Assembly: GCA_021413945.1 (NCBI GenBank)
Contig: JAIOPK010000017.1
Coordinates: forward strand, 62,001-126,000
Length of the DNA stretch: 64,000 nt
Source: Candidatus Uhrbacteria bacterium
GTDB taxonomy: Bacteria > Patescibacteriota > Patescibacteriia > 2-12-FULL-60-25
Direction: 5' to 3'
This document shows, piece by piece, positions 41,427-50,323 of the stretch; within the stretch, counting starts at the first letter, position 1, and each line of letters opens with the position of its first letter. Made by a program: the position numbers and the translations under genes. The notes under the pieces are model-generated. The model searched no databases. It saw nothing but the letters and a program-made list of their open reading frames with translations, and was not told where the DNA came from.

Positions 41427-43895
41427 ATGCCCGACCAGGAAAAGGTTCTTCCGATAGCCGCCAACACCTTCAACGCTCCCTTTGTTGAGGAGATGCAGGT
41501 GGCGTTCCTCGATTACGCGATGAGCGTCATCGTTGACCGTGCGCTTCCCGATGTCCGCGACGGTTTGAAGCCGGTACATCGCCGTATTTTGTACGCGATG
41601 TGGACGCTTGGACTCCGCGCCAACGCCAAGTTCCGCAAATCGGCCACCATCGTTGGAGAAGTGCTCGGTAAATACCACCCGCACGGCGATATTTCCGTTT
41701 ACGACGCGATGGTCCGCATGGCCCAAGACTTCTCGATGCGCTACATGCTCGTCCGAGGCCAAGGAAACTTCGGATCCGTCGATGGTGACGGCGCCGCCGC
41801 CTATCGTTATACGGAAGCCAAGCTTTCCGGAATCGCGGAAGAACTTATTTTTGATATTGACCGAGAAACCGTCGATTTCCGCCCCAACTACGACGGCTCA
41901 CACGATGAACCCAAAGTTCTCCCGGGAAAACTCCCAAACTTGCTCCTGAACGGCACCGTCGGCATCGCCGTCGGTATGGCGACCAATATGCCCCCGCACA
42001 ACCTCACCGAGGTTTGCAACGGTATTGAGGCTTTGATCGAAAATCCGGACATTGAGATCGACGAGCTCGTCAAAATCATCCCCGGCCCCGACTTCCCAAC
42101 CGGTGGAATCATTTATAACCGCGCCGACATCAAGCAGGCGTATGCGACGGGCAAAGGCGGAATCGTCATCCGCGCCAAAACAGAAATTATCGAGGAAAAA
42201 TCCGGCAGCTTCCGCATCATTGTCGAGGAATTACCGTATCAGGTAAACAAGGCGCAATTGCTCGAGAAGATCGCCGAGCTCGTCACCGAGAAAAAAATCG
42301 AAGGTATCCGCGACTTGCGCGACGAGTCCAACAAAGACGGCATCCGCATGGTCGTCGAGCTCAAGAAAGACGCCTACCCAAAGAAGGTCTTGAACCAGCT
42401 CTTCAAGATGACGCAGCTGCAGGAAACATTCCACGTAAACTCGCTCTGCTTGATCGACGGAATCCAGCCGCGCATTCTCACATTGAAAGAATTGCTCGAG
42501 GAATACCTCAAGCATCGCAAAGAAGTCGTCCGCCGCCGCACGCAATACGAGCTCGACCGTGCCAAAGAGCGCATGCACATCTTGGAAGGTTTGCGCATCG
42601 CCCTTTTAAAGATCGATGAAATCATCGCGCTCATCAAAAAATCCAAAGACAAGGACGAGGCAAAGAGCGGCTTGATGTCCAAGTTCCGATTGTCGGAAAT
42701 TCAAGCGCAAGCGATTCTCGACATGCGCTTGCAGCAGCTCACCAACCTTGATCGATTGAAGGTCGAGCAAGAATGGGAAGAGAAAAAGAAGCTCATCGAT
42801 GAATTGGAGGGCATTCTTGCATCGGCAAAAAAGATTCTCAACATCATCAAAGGAGAAGTCGCCGGCTTAAAAGAAAAATTTGGCGATGAACGCCGCACCA
42901 AAATTGTCGCCGGCCCCGTCGGCGAGCTCGCGATGGAGGACCTGGTCCCTTCGGAGGAGACGCTCGTGATGTTGACCGCCGACGGTTACATCAAGCGCTT
43001 GCCGCCGGACACGTTCAAGAGCCAAGGACGCGGTGGAAAAGGCGTTATTGGTCTGGAAACCAAGGATGAAGATCAGGTGATGAGCATGTTCACCACCAAC
43101 ACGCACACGGAAATCATGTTCTTCACCAACCGTGGCCGCGTGTTCCGCCTCAAAGCATACGAGCTTCCTGTCGGTAGCCGTACGAGCAAGGGCCAAGCCA
43201 TCGTCAACTTCCTCCAGCTCGCTCCGGGGGAGAAAATCTCCATCACATTGCCGATGGAAAACATGGACGGCGCAAAATCCCTCGTCATGGTCACCAGCCA
43301 GGGAACGATTAAGAAATCGGCTCTCGACGAATTCGCCAACGTCCGCCGCTCCGGCCTCATCGCGATCACATTGCATGAAGGTGACGAGCTCATTTGGGTG
43401 AAACCTTCGAACGGCGACGACGACATCTCTCTCGTCACGCGAGAAGGCCAATCGATCCGCTTCTCGGAAGAAGATGTGCGCGCCATGGGCCGCTCCGCCG
43501 CCGGCGTCCGCGGTATTCTCCTCAAGAAAAAGAACGATGAAGTCGTCGGCATGGACGTCATCAATCCAAAACTCGCGGACAAAGGATTGCTCGAGCTCTT
43601 CGTCCTCACAGAAAACGGTTTGGGCAAGCGCACCTCGCTCTCAGAATACAAGCAGCAAGGCCGCGGCGGCTCCGGAATCCGCACCATGAAAGTCACGGAC
43701 AAAACAGGCGGCGTCATCGGCGCCTTCATCTCGGGCAAAGACGATGATCAGGACCTCGTCATGATCTCCAAACAAGGAATCGTCGTCAGAACACCATTCA
43801 AGAGTGTTCCGAGTCTCGGACGCGACACGCAAGGCGTAAGACTGATGCGCTTCAAAGAAGCGAACGACAAAGTTTCCAGCGTCACGATCGTCTAG
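41427..43895 (+). CDS. gyrA: DNA gyrase subunit A
   Basis: 822 residues. Catalytic tyrosine in [20 protein letters not shown]-equivalent [12 protein letters not shown], a coiled-coil gate region ([20 protein letters not shown]), and a C-terminal beta-pinwheel with the GyrA box QGRGGKG and repeats such as [11 protein letters not shown]. Gyrase introduces negative supercoils. gyrB is not in the window. Confidence 0.96.
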   Translation: MPDQEKVLPIAANTFNAPFVEEMQVAFLDYAMSVIVDRALPDVRDGLKPVHRRILYAMWTLGLRANAKFRKSATIVGEVLGKYHPHGDISVYDAMVRMAQDFSMRYMLVRGQGNFGSVDGDGAAAYRYTEAKLSGIAEELIFDIDRETVDFRPNYDGSHDEPKVLPGKLPNLLLNGTVGIAVGMATNMPPHNLTEVCNGIEALIENPDIEIDELVKIIPGPDFPTGGIIYNRADIKQAYATGKGGIVIRAKTEIIEEKSGSFRIIVEELPYQVNKAQLLEKIAELVTEKKIEGIRDLRDESNKDGIRMVVELKKDAYPKKVLNQLFKMTQLQETFHVNSLCLIDGIQPRILTLKELLEEYLKHRKEVVRRRTQYELDRAKERMHILEGLRIALLKIDEIIALIKKSKDKDEAKSGLMSKFRLSEIQAQAILDMRLQQLTNLDRLKVEQEWEEKKKLIDELEGILASAKKILNIIKGEVAGLKEKFGDERRTKIVAGPVGELAMEDLVPSEETLVMLTADGYIKRLPPDTFKSQGRGGKGVIGLETKDEDQVMSMFTTNTHTEIMFFTNRGRVFRLKAYELPVGSRTSKGQAIVNFLQLAPGEKISITLPMENMDGAKSLVMVTSQGTIKKSALDEFANVRRSGLIAITLHEGDELIWVKPSNGDDDISLVTREGQSIRFSEEDVRAMGRSAAGVRGILLKKKNDEVVGMDVINPKLADKGLLELFVLTENGLGKRTSLSEYKQQGRGGSGIRTMKVTDKTGGVIGAFISGKDDDQDLVMISKQGIVVRTPFKSVPSLGRDTQGVRLMRFKEANDKVSSVTIV

Positions 43896-43903
43896 AAATG
43901 CAG

Positions 43904-43935
43904 AAACGCCCCCGACAAGAAAGTCGGGGGCGTTT
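43904..43935. terminator. bidirectional terminator between gyrA and maf
   Basis: AAACGCCCCCGAC/GTCGGGGGCGTTT around a six-base loop. Confidence 0.88.
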
Positions 43936-43940
43936 GTGTT

Positions 43941-44522
43941 TCAGAACTTGTAGTCGAGGGCACCGAGCAGCAGCTTCACCGTTGCGATTGGCATGCCGAG
44001 CACGCTCGTTCTGTCGCCGTTGATCGCCTCGATGAACGGCTTGAGATCCGGGTCATCGATGTCAAAGGCGCCGCAGCAGTCCATGATCGTTCCGCGGCGT
44101 AGCGCGCCATCGATCGCCTTCTTGGAGATCTGTCTGAAGAGTACGCAGGCGCGATCTACGGCGACGGCCTGTGCGCGCGTCTTCGTGTTGGTGACGACGA
44201 CGGCCGTGTACGTCATGGGCGGGTTCTGCCAGTAGTCGACGAGTCGAGCCCTCGCCTCGGTCGGCGATGAGGGCTTCTCGAGAATCTGGCCGTCGCTCAC
44301 CACGACTTGATCGCTCGTGATGAGAAACCCGGCCGGTGGTCGGCGCTGGAGGATCGCCTCCGCCTTGGCATGCGCGAGCTTGAGCACGAGCGTGTTTGGG
44401 CTAAGGATTCCCTTGCTGATCAGCTTCTCGTCGATGTCCGGACGGATGACCGTGAAGGTAAAGCCCGCCTCGCGCAGGACCTGCGCGCGAAAGGGCGAAG
44501 AAGAACCAAGGATGATGTCCAT
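43941..44522 (-). CDS. maf: Maf-family nucleotide pyrophosphatase
   Basis: 193 residues starting MDIILGSSSPFRAQVLREAG, matching the Maf signature SSSPRR-type loop, followed by ITSDQVVV with the catalytic Asp and EKPSSPTEARARL. Maf proteins hydrolyse nucleoside triphosphates, including modified ones. GGGAGG precedes the ATG, unlike core genes. It opens a run of nucleotide-related accessory genes between gyrA and ruvA. Confidence 0.9.
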   Translation of the reverse strand: MDIILGSSSPFRAQVLREAGFTFTVIRPDIDEKLISKGILSPNTLVLKLAHAKAEAILQRRPPAGFLITSDQVVVSDGQILEKPSSPTEARARLVDYWQNPPMTYTAVVVTNTKTRAQAVAVDRACVLFRQISKKAIDGALRRGTIMDCCGAFDIDDPDLKPFIEAINGDRTSVLGMPIATVKLLLGALDYKF

Positions 44523-44539
44523 GAGGACCTCCCGTGCAA

Positions 44540-44568
44540 AAGCTAGCGATTATCGGGTCTTTTGTCAA
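44540..44568 (-). promoter_or_regulatory. candidate maf promoter
   Basis: On the minus strand TTGACA, a 17-bp spacer, TAGCTT. The -35 is perfect, the -10 weak. Confidence 0.4.
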
Positions 44569-44573
44569 TCGTA

Positions 44574-44607
44574 AAGCGCCCCCGACCAGACTCGGTCGGG
44601 GGCGCTT
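44574..44607 (-). terminator. terminator after the 328-residue accessory gene
   Basis: AAGCGCCCCCGACC/GGTCGGGGGCGCTT stem, three bases after the stop at 44610 and directly ahead of the maf promoter. Confidence 0.88.
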
Positions 44608-44609
44608 CT

Positions 44610-45596
44610 TCAGGGAGTTTCTTCGAGATCCTTGATCTCGGCGGCTTCCTCGTTCGTGGCCGGTCTCACGTCCAGAGCCGGCGAGTCGCTGGGGGAGCTA
44701 GTCGTCGGTTCAGGCAGGGGGACGCGGGGCACCGCGGGGAGAGCGAGGGAGGAGAGGTCCGGCATGATCGAGTCGTCGCTCGGCGGGAACCCCGTCGGTT
44801 TCTCGACGGACGTCCTCACGAGGCCGAGCCTGTTCACGTACACCCCAAAGGGGCGGACGAGCATGCCGACGGAGAGATGCTCGGCGAGCTCCGAGAAGGA
44901 CACGCCTCCGACGAACTTCTCAAAGAGGTACGCGTACATCGGACGATGCTCGTCCTTGAACTTCTGTCCGCCTCGGTAGACGGCGGTTACCATGCGCGCG
45001 TGGAGTACGGACGGCACCTTGTCTCCAAAGAGCACGTCGAGGCCGATCGCCTTCATGATGTTGCGCTCGGTCTCGTGCTGCATGCCGAACGCCTGGTACT
45101 CGACCATGGCCTCGCACAGCTTGGCGACGCACAGGCGATTCTCGCGAGAGTCTTCCTTGATCAGGCTGACCATCACGGCGCTGTAGATGTCGCCAAACGG
45201 GATGTGCTTGAGGAAGAAGTCGATGTCGAAGGTGAGCTCTCTCTTCAGCCGGCTGGCCGCATCGGCGTCGATCGAGACGGCGAGTGTCACGTCCGCCGTC
45301 ATGCGTTCGAGGTCGAGCCGGGCCGCGAACTTCTCCGCGAACGGTCCCTCCATCATCATCACGTGCAGGTAGATGCCGAGGGCGCGCTCCTTGTCCTGAA
45401 GCGCCACCTCGAGAACTTCCTTGATCGGCAGCTTGTAGCGCAGCGTCTCCTGTTTGATGACACCATGCTCAAACGCGAGGGCGAGGAGTCGGGCAAACAT
45501 CGGTCCCGGTGGCGGAAGCGGCAGTGCGCTGACGATGCTGAGTGAGCTCGACGAGTCGAGCGGCGAAAGGCTTTGGTTCGACTGGTCGTTGGCCAC
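44610..45596 (-). CDS. hypothetical protein (accessory cassette)
   Basis: 328 residues from GTG at 45596 with AAGGAG 6 nt upstream. Serine-rich N-terminus, a helical middle (DIDFFLKHIPFGDIYSAVMV; FGMQHETERNIMKAIGLDVL), and a proline/serine-rich disordered tail (LPEPTTSSPSDSPALDVRPA). No signal or membrane span. No family recognised. A self-contained unit with its own terminator; shares the upstream region with the divergent deoxyribosyltransferase-like gene. Confidence 0.78.
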   Translation of the reverse strand: MANDQSNQSLSPLDSSSSLSIVSALPLPPPGPMFARLLALAFEHGVIKQETLRYKLPIKEVLEVALQDKERALGIYLHVMMMEGPFAEKFAARLDLERMTADVTLAVSIDADAASRLKRELTFDIDFFLKHIPFGDIYSAVMVSLIKEDSRENRLCVAKLCEAMVEYQAFGMQHETERNIMKAIGLDVLFGDKVPSVLHARMVTAVYRGGQKFKDEHRPMYAYLFEKFVGGVSFSELAEHLSVGMLVRPFGVYVNRLGLVRTSVEKPTGFPPSDDSIMPDLSSLALPAVPRVPLPEPTTSSPSDSPALDVRPATNEEAAEIKDLEETP

Positions 45597-45755
45597 GGCG
45601 TCTCCTTGGTGAGAGTGAATGGGTTGGGCAAATTGTCAATGGAGCCGAGGCCAATTGACCATAATAAGATGGAAATGTCAAAGGTCTGCGTCGGAGCGTA
45701 TTCTGAATTTGATCGCTTCCAGCATATCGATTAAGGTCCCCGTCGGAGGCCGCTC

Positions 45756-46238
45756 ATGGACCAGATCCGTGTCGTCTACACGCTCCAGGAGTTTCCCGAT
45801 CCCTCGATTCCTTCCATCTTTCTCGCCGGTCCTACGCCGCGCAAGTCGTACATCAAATCATGGCGCCCAAAAGCGCTTCAGATAATGCGGCGTTACCGTC
45901 CGGACGTAACGGTCTACTATCCCGAGCCTGTTTCCGTCGACAAGTGGAGTCCGGATAGCGATGACCACATCAACTGGGAGCGGGCGGCTATGGCGCGCTC
46001 GCGCGTCATCCTCTTTTGGGTCGACCGCAAGCTCGATTCCATGCCGGGCTTCCGTACCAACACTGAGTGGGGCTATTGGACGGCGCGAGATTACGACCGT
46101 CTCGTGCTGGCCTATCCGCCCAAGGCTCCGGGCATGCGTGGCATGCACAACGACGCTCTTTGCTACAACATCCCGTACGTCCACTCGCTCTCCGCCGGTA
46201 TCGCCGTCGCCCTCGAGAAGGCACTCTCTACTCGATGA
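45756..46238 (+). CDS. nucleoside 2-deoxyribosyltransferase-like protein
   Basis: 160 residues with IFLAGPTPRKSYIKSWRPKA near the N-terminus, then INWERAAMARSRVILFWVDR and TNTEWGYWTARDY, the pattern of the Nuc_deoxyri_tr2 family, which exchanges or cleaves the base of nucleosides. GGAGG precedes the ATG by 6 nt. Convergent with thymidine kinase, which supports a nucleoside-salvage setting. The exact substrate is not readable. Confidence 0.78.
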   Translation: MDQIRVVYTLQEFPDPSIPSIFLAGPTPRKSYIKSWRPKALQIMRRYRPDVTVYYPEPVSVDKWSPDSDDHINWERAAMARSRVILFWVDRKLDSMPGFRTNTEWGYWTARDYDRLVLAYPPKAPGMRGMHNDALCYNIPYVHSLSAGIAVALEKALSTR

Positions 46239-46268
46239 AGCCGAGCTCAGCTCGGTAATAAAAAAGTC

Positions 46269-46301
46269 GAACCCCGCGCTCCAGTCTGGAGGGCGGGGTT
46301 C
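46269..46301. terminator. bidirectional terminator before thymidine kinase
   Basis: GAACCCCGC/GCGGGGTTC with an inner CTCCAG/CTGGAG stem, between converging genes. Confidence 0.85.
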
Positions 46302-46307
46302 ATTCGT

Positions 46308-46871
46308 TCAGCGGGGGACGACGTGGTGCTCGACGCATCGCGGCTCGTACGTCTCGAGCGGCGGTCCCTGCTCGCGGATGGACGAGTCCCAGTGTGCGGG
46401 TTCGCCGCGCACGAGCCGTTGGGATCTCGTAGCGGGACCAAAGCACGTCGTACACACAGCCGTGAGAATGGTGTGCTCCGTCGCCCGGGCGCGGAGCCAA
46501 TCCATGATAGGAAAAACGATGCCGCGAAAGTCCGTATCGCGCCCTGCGGCAACGAGCGGGAATCCGCGATCAAACAGCTGCGCGAGCACCGGAGCGAAGT
46601 CCATCTCCAGATCCTGGATCTCGTCGATCGCAAGGATCTCGCCGTTGCGCGTGAAGCGCAGCAAGTCGGACGGATCCTTGAAGCGGAGCGCGTACTCCTG
46701 CTGTCCGGCGCGAGAGAAGGCATGCAGTCGGTCCCGATGGGAGCTCGCGTGCATGGAGACGGCTACACTCCTGCCCAGCGTGCGCAGATACGCGACACGA
46801 TTGAGCAAAAGGGCCGACTTACCCGAGGCCATGCATCCCGTAAACAACGTCAGCGTTCCAAACTTGGACAC
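46308..46871 (-). CDS. tdk: thymidine kinase (type II)
   Basis: 187 residues from the GTG at 46871, preferred because GGAGGTGAAC lies just before it; the in-frame ATG four codons upstream overlaps that site. P-loop GCMASGKSALLL, Walker B-like AIDEIQDLEMD, GRDTDFRGIVFP (the GLDxDFRGxPF lasso motif), and zinc ligands CTTC and later CVEHH. It phosphorylates thymidine in salvage. Strong ribosome site and terminator mark it as accessory. Confidence 0.9.
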   Translation of the reverse strand: MSKFGTLTLFTGCMASGKSALLLNRVAYLRTLGRSVAVSMHASSHRDRLHAFSRAGQQEYALRFKDPSDLLRFTRNGEILAIDEIQDLEMDFAPVLAQLFDRGFPLVAAGRDTDFRGIVFPIMDWLRARATEHTILTAVCTTCFGPATRSQRLVRGEPAHWDSSIREQGPPLETYEPRCVEHHVVPR

Positions 46872-46939
46872 GTTCACCTCCATGAAAAGGACCGCACCCA
46901 GCCTAGCATATGCGCCCGCAATCGGTTATGCTCATGCGT

Positions 46940-47491
46940 ATGATCGGTTCGTTACGCGGCCAAATTCTGGAAAAAGGCCCAACTTGGCTCCTCCTCGAGG
47001 TGGCCGGCATCGGCTATCGCATTAAGACGAGCCCGGCGGTGCTGTCGACGCTCGGTTCGGAACACGCCTTTCTCTACACGCACGACCATGTCCGTGAAGA
47101 CGCGCATGATCTTTTTGGTTTTTTGTCGCTGGACGACCTCGAACTCTTTGAGCGGCTCCTCACGATTTCCGGCGTCGGCCCCAAATCCGCGATGACCATC
47201 ATGTCCGTCGGTTCCGCCGATCAGGTGAAGAAGGCGATCATGTCCGGCGACCTCGCGATGCTCACGTCCGTCCCGGGTGTTGGAAAAAAGACTGCACAAA
47301 AGATTATTTTGGAGTTGAAGGGTATGCTCGTCGATGCGGATAGCGGAGTCGGCGTCGACACGGAAGTCGTCGACGCGCTCGTCGGTCTCGGATACTCGGC
47401 GCAACAGTCGCGAGATATTTTGAAACTCGTCAAAGCCACCGAGCCTTCCGAAAAAATTCGTGAAGCGTTGAAGTACTTGTCCAAGCCCTAG
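46940..47491 (+). CDS. ruvA: Holliday junction branch-migration protein RuvA
   Basis: 183 residues from MIGSLRGQILEKG, with GIGYRI, the helix-hairpin-helix motifs LTISGVGPKSAM and LTSVPGVGKKTAQKI, and a C-terminal domain III (EVVDALVGLGYSAQQSRDIL). Earlier in-frame starts at 46910-46934 are less typical. Works with RuvB and RuvC. femAB-like gene follows 1 bp later. Confidence 0.95.
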   Translation: MIGSLRGQILEKGPTWLLLEVAGIGYRIKTSPAVLSTLGSEHAFLYTHDHVREDAHDLFGFLSLDDLELFERLLTISGVGPKSAMTIMSVGSADQVKKAIMSGDLAMLTSVPGVGKKTAQKIILELKGMLVDADSGVGVDTEVVDALVGLGYSAQQSRDILKLVKATEPSEKIREALKYLSKP

Positions 47492-47492
47492 T

Positions 47493-48452
47493 ATGAAATG
47501 GAAGCTTTGGAAGGGGAGTGATCAAGAATGGGATGCCATCATCTCCGCTTTTCCGTATGCGCAATTTGCTCAGTCGTCGGCATGGAAGGATTTTCAGAAG
47601 TCACTCGGTCGTGATGTTGTCCGCGTAAGCGACGGCGAGTCATTTTGCCAGCTCACGCACATCAAGAAAACGATCGGTTCCTTCTGGCTCGCCCAACGCG
47701 GTCCTGTCGGAGTCGACTCTGGAGACTTTGCGGAAAAAATCGCGCCACTATTACCGGATTCCCCCTGGTTCATCCGTTTCGAACCCGTCCCTCCTCTCCA
47801 TTCTGCATTCTCCATTTTGCATTCTAGTCTCCTCCGCCGTCCCTCCCACGACCCGAGTATCACCCGCCTCCTCAATGTCGCGGCAACGGAAGAAGAAATA
47901 CTCGCGCAGATGCATCACAAGACGCGCTACAATATCCGCGTCGCGCAAAAACACGACATCATGATCCGCGAGGCAGATTCCATCGATGAATTTTTATTAT
48001 TACAGCGCGACACGGCAAAACGCGATCGTTTCTCCGCCCAAAGCGACGCGTACGTGCGCAAGCAATTCGACTTCCTGAAAAAAGAGGGAATGGCAGGTAT
48101 TCTCATCGCGGAAAAAGACGGTGTGCCGCTCGCCGCCAACTTCATGCTGGCCTACGGCGACACCGCCACGTATTTGTACGGCGCCTCCTCCTCGACGGAT
48201 CGCCAGCTCATGGCGCCGTATCTCCTGCATTGGGAATCGATTCTTTGGGCAAAGCGGAGCGGTCGTCGTTATTACGATTTTTGGGGAGTGAATTCCGACG
48301 ACAAGAGCCACCCGGATTTCAAAAAAGCTTGGGACGGCATCTCTAGATTCAAAGCCGGCTGGGGCGGAGTCCAGATTGAGCTTCCCGGCACATACGATTT
48401 CCCGATTAAGTCGCTCCTCTACAATCTCGGCCGATCCATTCGCAAGATTTAA
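47493..48452 (+). CDS. FemAB-family peptidyltransferase
   Basis: 319 residues with the two GNAT-like halves of FemX/FemAB: QFAQSSAWKDFQKSLGRDVV at the N-terminus, the middle MHHKTRYNIRVAQKHDI, and the C-terminal YGASSSTDRQLMAPYLLHWE and RRYYDFWGV. These enzymes add amino acids from aminoacyl-tRNA to the peptidoglycan stem. Starts one base after ruvA. Residues about 103-111 (HSAFSILHSS) come from a tandem 14-bp DNA repeat that looks inserted. Last residues KSLLYNLGRSIRKI fit the family end. Confidence 0.88.
   Translation: MKWKLWKGSDQEWDAIISAFPYAQFAQSSAWKDFQKSLGRDVVRVSDGESFCQLTHIKKTIGSFWLAQRGPVGVDSGDFAEKIAPLLPDSPWFIRFEPVPPLHSAFSILHSSLLRRPSHDPSITRLLNVAATEEEILAQMHHKTRYNIRVAQKHDIMIREADSIDEFLLLQRDTAKRDRFSAQSDAYVRKQFDFLKKEGMAGILIAEKDGVPLAANFMLAYGDTATYLYGASSSTDRQLMAPYLLHWESILWAKRSGRRYYDFWGVNSDDKSHPDFKKAWDGISRFKAGWGGVQIELPGTYDFPIKSLLYNLGRSIRKI
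47798..47825. repeat. tandem 14-bp repeat in the femAB-like gene
   Basis: CCATTCTGCATTCT followed directly by CCATTTTGCATTCT (one mismatch), in frame within coding sequence. Confidence 0.85.
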
Positions 48453-48483
48453 AAAACCCTCCGACAGTCGGAAGGTTTTTTTG
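48451..48483. terminator. bidirectional terminator after the femAB-like gene
   Basis: AAAACCCTCCGAC/GTCGGAAGGTTTT stem with a one- to three-base loop and T run. Confidence 0.8.
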
Positions 48484-48487
48484 TTTG

Positions 48488-49006
48488 TTAGTGCTTGTGA
48501 TCGTGTCCCTTTCCGCCGCAGCACTCTCCCATGTCTTTATCTTTCCCGCCGCAGCATCCCTCGTCCTTCCCGCCACAGCAGTCTTTCCCCATCATCTTGT
48601 GAGCGACCGAAAGATGGCCCGGGCCCGCAATCGCGAGGGCGACTGCGATACCCAGCAAGGCAAAATCGACATCGCCAAGCGGGAAGCTGAACTTCTTCAC
48701 CATACCCAAAGCGACGAGCATGACGATGGAAAGCAACACACCGGCCGGTCGTACAAAGATGCCGAGGAGGAGCGCGATTCCGCCGAGAAACTCGGTGAGC
48801 GCGACGACCCAGGCAAAAAACATCGGCATCGGAAAGCCGAGTCCGCCGACCATGCCGGAGAACATGTCGAGACTCGGATTACCCGTCAATTTACCCCAAC
48901 CATGCATGACAAAAATGATACCGGCGACGATACGGATAGCGAGCAATGCCTTGTCGACATGCCACCCCTGTCCCACGCAGTCGGTCTTACACAAAAGAGT
49001 TTTCAT
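48488..49006 (-). CDS. DoxX-family membrane protein with Cys/His-rich tail
   Basis: 172 residues with four membrane spans of the DoxX type (RIVAGIIFVMHGWGKL; VALTEFLGGIALLLGIFVRP). The last 35 residues contain three CCGGK repeats and end GHDHKH, a probable soft-metal-binding tail not usual for DoxX. Two additional cysteines occur at the N-terminus (MKTLLCKTDC). Function of DoxX proteins is uncertain (redox or sulphur related in some species). No Shine-Dalgarno sequence; a TATCCT lies 12 nt before the ATG. Confidence 0.88.
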   Translation of the reverse strand: MKTLLCKTDCVGQGWHVDKALLAIRIVAGIIFVMHGWGKLTGNPSLDMFSGMVGGLGFPMPMFFAWVVALTEFLGGIALLLGIFVRPAGVLLSIVMLVALGMVKKFSFPLGDVDFALLGIAVALAIAGPGHLSVAHKMMGKDCCGGKDEGCCGGKDKDMGECCGGKGHDHKH

Positions 49007-49033
49007 AGTGTCTACAGGATAACAAAAACGGCG

Positions 49034-49495
49034 TTATCGCGCCCCTTTCGTCAAGGATCGCAACAGTGACTCCTGGCTCGGATCGAGATGGGCTTCTGGC
49101 CGCGACGTTTTAACGATATTCCAAGCTTGTTCCATCGTGAGTCCGCGTTTCAGCATTAAGTACGCCGCATAAAACGTTGGCGCTCGCCCATGACCGTTCT
49201 TGCAGTGGATATAAACCTTCCGACCCTCGCGCAACATTTCTTCCAAGGCCGCGGCGCCCGTCAAAATATTATGCATGCTCGGCGCCTGATGGTCGGCCGT
49301 CGGCAGCCACAAGAAGCAATCGACGCCATAGGGCTGGTCTATCGTTTCGCCTTCAAGAGAGATATCGCAAGTAACGCCGTTATCGAGAAGTCCCCACTTG
49401 AAATGATGCGTACAGCACGCATTGGTTCCAATATATACCTGCGCCTCAATCTGCGAGGATTCCATCGATTTGTGAGGCAAAAAGTCGAGGTTCAT
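49034..49495 (-). CDS. dual-specificity protein phosphatase
   Basis: 153 residues from the ATG at 49495 (MNLDFLPHKSMESSQIEAQV). Active-site loop VYIHCKNGHGRAP matches HCxxGxxR of cysteine phosphatases; preceding LPTADHQAPSMHN fits the general-acid loop. Longer in-frame sequence to 49837 reads the complement of the neighbouring lipoprotein's proline-threonine linker and is not real. Likely dephosphorylates protein tyrosine or serine/threonine. No Shine-Dalgarno sequence. Confidence 0.88.
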   Translation of the reverse strand: MNLDFLPHKSMESSQIEAQVYIGTNACCTHHFKWGLLDNGVTCDISLEGETIDQPYGVDCFLWLPTADHQAPSMHNILTGAAALEEMLREGRKVYIHCKNGHGRAPTFYAAYLMLKRGLTMEQAWNIVKTSRPEAHLDPSQESLLRSLTKGAR

Positions 49496-49565
49496 ACGCC
49501 CCATCGTACCACGACTTGTCAGGACTTTGCCTCCCTCCTGTTTCCATGATACGAACCATATATCT

Positions 49566-50270
49566 ATGAAAACCCATCTTTCCAAACTCGTCGCCGTTTC
49601 GTCGATTGTCGCGCTTTTGGGTGCCGGCTGCTTTAGCTCGGAACCCGTAGCCAACACCAACACGCCGCCAACAACTAAGCCCGCCGACACCACGACGAAG
49701 CCAGCCCCGACACCGGCTCCTGACGCGACCCCGACCCCGACCCCTACGCCAACACCGACCCCGACACCAACACCCGACACAACCATGAACCCGGACCGCG
49801 TTGTCGAGGTTAAGGAATTGCCGGTGATCGACGGCACCTGGAAAACCTATACCAACGCCTCCCTGAAATTCTCCTTCCAGTATCCGACCCGCGGCCGCTA
49901 CGCTCCGGAATGGAACGTTGCGATCATGCGCGCGGATGATGCGCGTCTTGATGGGAAATGTCTGAAACCGGAATCCAACCTTCGCACAACCAACGGATCG
50001 CTCGTCGTCGGTGACAGCACATTCTGTATCGTGCGCACAGCCGATGCCGGAGCCGGCCAGCGTTATTACGCCGATACATTCACAACGCCTCTTTCCGACC
50101 GTATCGTCGTCATCACATTCAACAAGCGTTTGGCCAATGGAGATATGTTTGAGGATGAATCCTGCCATGGCAAAATCGTCATTTCCTCCGGCACGTCCTG
50201 CATCTTGTTTGATGAGGCGCTCTATCGCTCCCATTTGAACCAGATCGTCAGCACCTTCCGTCACGAGTAA
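49566..50270 (+). CDS. lipoprotein with Pro-Thr linker
   Basis: 234 residues. Signal peptide with lipobox LGAGC (Cys20), then an extended PT-repeat linker (about 28-75) typical of Patescibacterial surface lipoproteins, then a globular domain starting near WKTYTNASLKFSFQYPTRGR with three cysteines. This domain resembles small beta-rich domains found after PT linkers, of unknown role. Starts without a Shine-Dalgarno sequence, 71 bp from the divergent phosphatase. Confidence 0.85.
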   Translation: MKTHLSKLVAVSSIVALLGAGCFSSEPVANTNTPPTTKPADTTTKPAPTPAPDATPTPTPTPTPTPTPTPDTTMNPDRVVEVKELPVIDGTWKTYTNASLKFSFQYPTRGRYAPEWNVAIMRADDARLDGKCLKPESNLRTTNGSLVVGDSTFCIVRTADAGAGQRYYADTFTTPLSDRIVVITFNKRLANGDMFEDESCHGKIVISSGTSCILFDEALYRSHLNQIVSTFRHE

Positions 50271-50281
50271 GAAAAAAGAAG

Positions 50282-50309
50282 AAGCGGTCCGACGAACGTC
50301 GGACCGCTT
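50282..50309. terminator. bidirectional terminator between lipoprotein gene and pyrF
   Basis: AAGCGGTCCGAC-GAAC-GTCGGACCGCTT, perfect. Confidence 0.88.
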
Positions 50310-50323
50310 TTCAGTTGTCGTTG

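Noticed and set aside
49700-49780. Simple-sequence repeat of possible phase-variable type
   Set aside because: CCGACNCC units vary in third position and encode a Pro-Thr linker; no homopolymer or uniform unit that would favour slippage out of frame.
49496-49837. N-terminal Gly-Val repeat extension of the dual-specificity phosphatase
   Set aside because: It is the complement of the Pro-Thr linker of the divergent lipoprotein gene.
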